Of a stretch of 62,140 bases of DNA, positions 60,210-62,140 are shown piece after piece. The translations under genes were made by a program, and so were the position numbers. Below the pieces are notes generated by a model. That model ran no database searches. It saw only the letters and a list, made by a program, of their open reading frames with translations, and was not told where the DNA came from. How positions within the stretch are numbered: the stretch's first letter is position 1; every line of letters begins with the position of its first letter. Source of the stretch: Streptomyces sp. YIM 98790 (GTDB lineage Bacteria > Actinomycetota > Actinomycetes > Streptomycetales > Streptomycetaceae); the NCBI RefSeq assembly GCF_011421595.1, contig NZ_WTLH01000010.1:1-62140 (forward strand). Reading direction: 5' to 3'.

Positions 60210-61256
60210 ATGCCGGTGACCGACTTCACCACGGAACAGGTGACGGCAGCGGAGAGGTTTCCGCTCTGGGGAGACGTCACCTGCCAGTCACACGCCCGGT
60301 GCCTGCTGCGCAGCGCGGACAAGGACGACTTCCTCGCCCGGATGCGTCTGCTGGACCTCGGGGAGATCCAGCTCTCGGCACTCGCCTTCCCCCATCTCCA
60401 GGTGGCGCGCCCCTCCAGGCTGATCCGCCAGGGCGACCCGGAACGCTATCTGGTCAACTGCATCAGCGGCGGAGACGGAAGCGTCAGCACCTCCGGCTCC
60501 GGCAGCACCGACACCGGCACGACGTTCCGCGCCGGCGATGTCGTGATGCTGGACACCAGCCGCCCCTACTGGGGCGACTTCAACGGGCTGCCGGACAGGT
60601 GGAGTCACCTCGTCATCCAGATCCCCCACACCCTGGTGCCGCTGCCGGAGCGGGAGGTGCGGCGGCTGCTCGCCGTCCCGTTCCCCGCCGGCGGCGGCAT
60701 GGGCGGGACCTTCCGCCGCTGGCTGGCCGATCTGACCCAGCGGGCCGACGAGTTCACCCCCGAGGACCTGCCCACCCTCGCCTCGGTCACCACGGACCTG
60801 CTCACCTGCCTGCTCGCCCGCTCGCTGGACGCCGAGACCGCTGTGGCACCGGAGTCCCGCAGAAGCGCACTGCGGGTGCGGGTCCGCGACTTCATCGGCC
60901 GCAACCTCGCCGACCCGTCCCTCTCCCCGGCCGGCATCGCCGCCGCGCACCACATCTCGGTGCGCCACCTGTACACGCTGTTCGAAGAGGACGGCACCAC
61001 CCCGGCGGCCTGGATCCGCGCACGCCGCCTGGAACACTGCCGGCGGGATCTCGCCGACCCGGCCCTGCGCCACCGGCCGGTGCATGCCGTCGCCGCCCGC
61101 TGGGGCTTCACCGATCCCGCGCACTTCAGCCGGATCTTCCGCGCCGCCTACGGCCTGCCGCCGCGGGACTGGCGGCAGTACGCCTGCGGCGACGAGCCCG
61201 TGCAGTCCCCGACAAGCACCGTGCAGAAACTGGCAAGGAATTCCGGCGCGCGCTGA
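60210..61256 (+). CDS. AraC-family transcriptional regulator
   Basis: This 348-residue protein has an N-terminal AraC-binding-like domain (about residues 15-200; FRAGDVVMLDTSRPYWGDF). The C-terminal AraC helix-turn-helix pair is at about 245-330, with GIAAAHHISVRHLYTLFEEDG and VAARWGFTDPAHFSRIFRAAYG. It resembles the Streptomyces AraC-like-ligand group. The target is unknown. The ATG at 60210 follows GGGGGTGGGA. The gap 59982-60209 shows no gene; a large hairpin follows. Confidence 0.92.
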   Translation: MPVTDFTTEQVTAAERFPLWGDVTCQSHARCLLRSADKDDFLARMRLLDLGEIQLSALAFPHLQVARPSRLIRQGDPERYLVNCISGGDGSVSTSGSGSTDTGTTFRAGDVVMLDTSRPYWGDFNGLPDRWSHLVIQIPHTLVPLPEREVRRLLAVPFPAGGGMGGTFRRWLADLTQRADEFTPEDLPTLASVTTDLLTCLLARSLDAETAVAPESRRSALRVRVRDFIGRNLADPSLSPAGIAAAHHISVRHLYTLFEEDGTTPAAWIRARRLEHCRRDLADPALRHRPVHAVAARWGFTDPAHFSRIFRAAYGLPPRDWRQYACGDEPVQSPTSTVQKLARNSGAR

Positions 61257-61269
61257 CAGATGCTGAGGA

Positions 61270-61322
61270 GCACCGGATGGCCCTCCCGCCGACCCCGTAG
61301 AGCGGGAGCGGCCATCCGGTGC
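61270..61322 (+). terminator. Terminator of the AraC gene
   Basis: GCACCGGATGGCC (61270-61282) pairs perfectly with 61310-61322 and a second stem CTCCCGC/GCGGGAG (61283-61289 with 61302-61308) continues inward after one bulge. It is 14 bp after the AraC stop. Confidence 0.87.
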
Positions 61323-61376
61323 CGGACGGCACACGCTGCCGCGGCCGCCGGGGGTCCCGCGGGGGGACAGGGAAAT

Positions 61377-61404
61377 GCCCGGGGCCGGTACGGTCGGCCC
61401 GGGC
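61377..61404 (-). terminator. Terminator of the AAA ATPase gene
   Basis: GCCCGGGGCCG pairs with CGGCCCGGGC (one bulge) and minus-strand ATTTCCC follows. The 277-bp gap 61257-61533 holds the two terminators and no gene. Confidence 0.6.
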
Positions 61405-61533
61405 GGGGGCGGTGTCCCACGGGGGCAACGGGGACGCCGCCCCCGCTCCGGGCGCACGGCCTGCCGGAGGGGGCGGGACCCGGGGACCGGGACCCACCCG
61501 GCCCCCGGGAACACCGCCGGACCGACGGCCCGC

Positions 61534-62140
61534 TCAGCGGCCGGACGGCGGCTCCGGGCGGTCGGTGGGCGTGATCCCGCGCCCGGCCATCACCTCGCCG
61601 TACGCCTGCATCAGGTCCGGCAGCCGCAGCGTGGACAGATCGCCCCGGGACGGGGTGCTCGCCATGCCGCTCAGCCGCATGTCGCGGAAGCCGCAGCTCG
61701 TCTCGTACAGGGTGCGCAGGAAACGGCCGTTGCCCAGCTCGTCGATCCAGCCCTCGGCCACCACGTGCCCGCAGATCGAGCGCAGCTCCTCGCGGGCCTC
61801 CGGATCCCAGGTGTCGCCGTGCTCGCCGGCCAGCAGCTCGCCTATGGCGGTCAGCTCGTCCGGCCGGTAGCTGGGGAACTCCACCCGGGCGGTGAACCGC
61901 GAGCCGAGCCCCGGATTGGCCGCCAGCAGCCGCTCCATGCCCTCCGGATAGCCCGCCAGGATCACCACCAGGTGGTCCCGGCTGTCCTCCGCCCGCTTCA
62001 GCAGCACCTGCAGCGCCTCGTCGCCGTAGGCGTCGCCCTTGCTGTAGCCGGAGTGCACCAGGCTGTACGCCTCGTCGATGAACAGCACCCCGCCCAGTGC
62101 CGAGTCGATCAGCCGGTTGGCCTTCACCGCGGTCTGGCCC
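61534..62140 (-). CDS. AAA-family ATPase, CbxX/CfqX (EccA-like) type, partial
   Basis: Only the C-terminal 202 or so residues lie in the window; the gene enters from the right edge. It shows Walker B GGVLFIDEAYSL, a sensor-1 region VVILAGYPEGM, the arginine-finger segment GLGSRFTARVEFPSY and a C-terminal lid with GNGRFLRTLYE. This is the CbxX/CfqX AAA group, which includes the type VII secretion ATPase EccA and Rubisco-activase-like proteins. Walker A is outside the window, so its system cannot be decided. Confidence 0.88.
   Translation of the reverse strand, partial: GQTAVKANRLIDSALGGVLFIDEAYSLVHSGYSKGDAYGDEALQVLLKRAEDSRDHLVVILAGYPEGMERLLAANPGLGSRFTARVEFPSYRPDELTAIGELLAGEHGDTWDPEAREELRSICGHVVAEGWIDELGNGRFLRTLYETSCGFRDMRLSGMASTPSRGDLSTLRLPDLMQAYGEVMAGRGITPTDRPEPPSGR

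Noticed and set aside
61534..62140. Type VII secretion locus
   Set aside because: The ATPase resembles EccA, but no other ESX gene is in the window and the N-terminus is missing.

Overview
This is a very GC-rich actinomycete chromosome segment, almost certainly Streptomyces or a close relative such as Kitasatospora. The signs are the strong third-position G/C bias, frequent GTG and TTG starts, and family content typical of that group: an XRE/DUF397/ATP-binding trio, a conservon, an SSI-type inhibitor, a GH18 chitinase under DasR-like boxes, a GH9 cellulase under a CebR-like box, and ROK and WYL regulators. No phage, insertion sequence, CRISPR array or biosynthetic cluster was seen. I count about 50 protein genes, one tRNA, one FMN riboswitch and one frameshifted gene. 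All functions are read from sequence motifs; no database search was run.

Layout. (1) 1-288: a tRNA-Pro(GGG) with its terminator, and a 26-bp direct repeat in otherwise empty sequence. (2) 392-8104: a lipase-maturation-factor-like membrane protein, a CE7 acetyl esterase under a LacI-type palindrome, an orphan sugar-binding lipoprotein, a WYL regulator, an alpha/beta hydrolase and two membrane or secreted proteins. (3) 8238-12550: the xylose unit, with a ROK regulator and xylB facing away from xylA. (4) 12679-24163: a CapA-like lipoprotein, GH95 fucosidase, the XRE/DUF397/ATPase cassette with a methyltransferase, GH2 beta-galactosidase and a secreted SGNH lipase. The GH95 and GH2 genes share an upstream motif. 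(5) 24333-38704: a two-gene remnant conservon (sensor plus roadblock), a DUF3516 helicase, a heterodimeric ABC exporter, a large membrane alpha/beta hydrolase and a frameshifted DUF1772 gene. (6) 38807-49316: an SSI-family inhibitor with an unusual reactive site, a GH9-CBM3-CBM3 cellulase, a phytoene-desaturase-like oxidoreductase, an MFS/ROK divergent pair and a GH18 chitinase. (7) 49604-56128: an FMN riboswitch followed by ribD-ribE-ribM-ribBA-ribH, then hisE-hisG and a PH-domain protein. (8) 56157-62140: a TetR/SRPBCC pair, a DUF6529-Rieske-PF03640 run, an AraC regulator and a truncated AAA ATPase.

How it works together. Much of the first 50 kb is a dispersed saprophytic toolkit. Secreted enzymes attack acetylated xylan, cellulose, chitin, galactosides and fucosides, xylose enters through XylA/XylB, and each enzyme gene seems to have its own sugar-responsive operator. 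The riboflavin operon adds a RibM-type transporter and is followed closely by histidine genes. The most intriguing unexplained unit is the DUF6529-Rieske-PF03640 run (58001-59981). It looks like a small membrane-to-cell-surface electron-transfer chain, with a possible bis-histidine heme membrane protein, a Tat/lipobox Rieske protein and a secreted YxYxxD protein.
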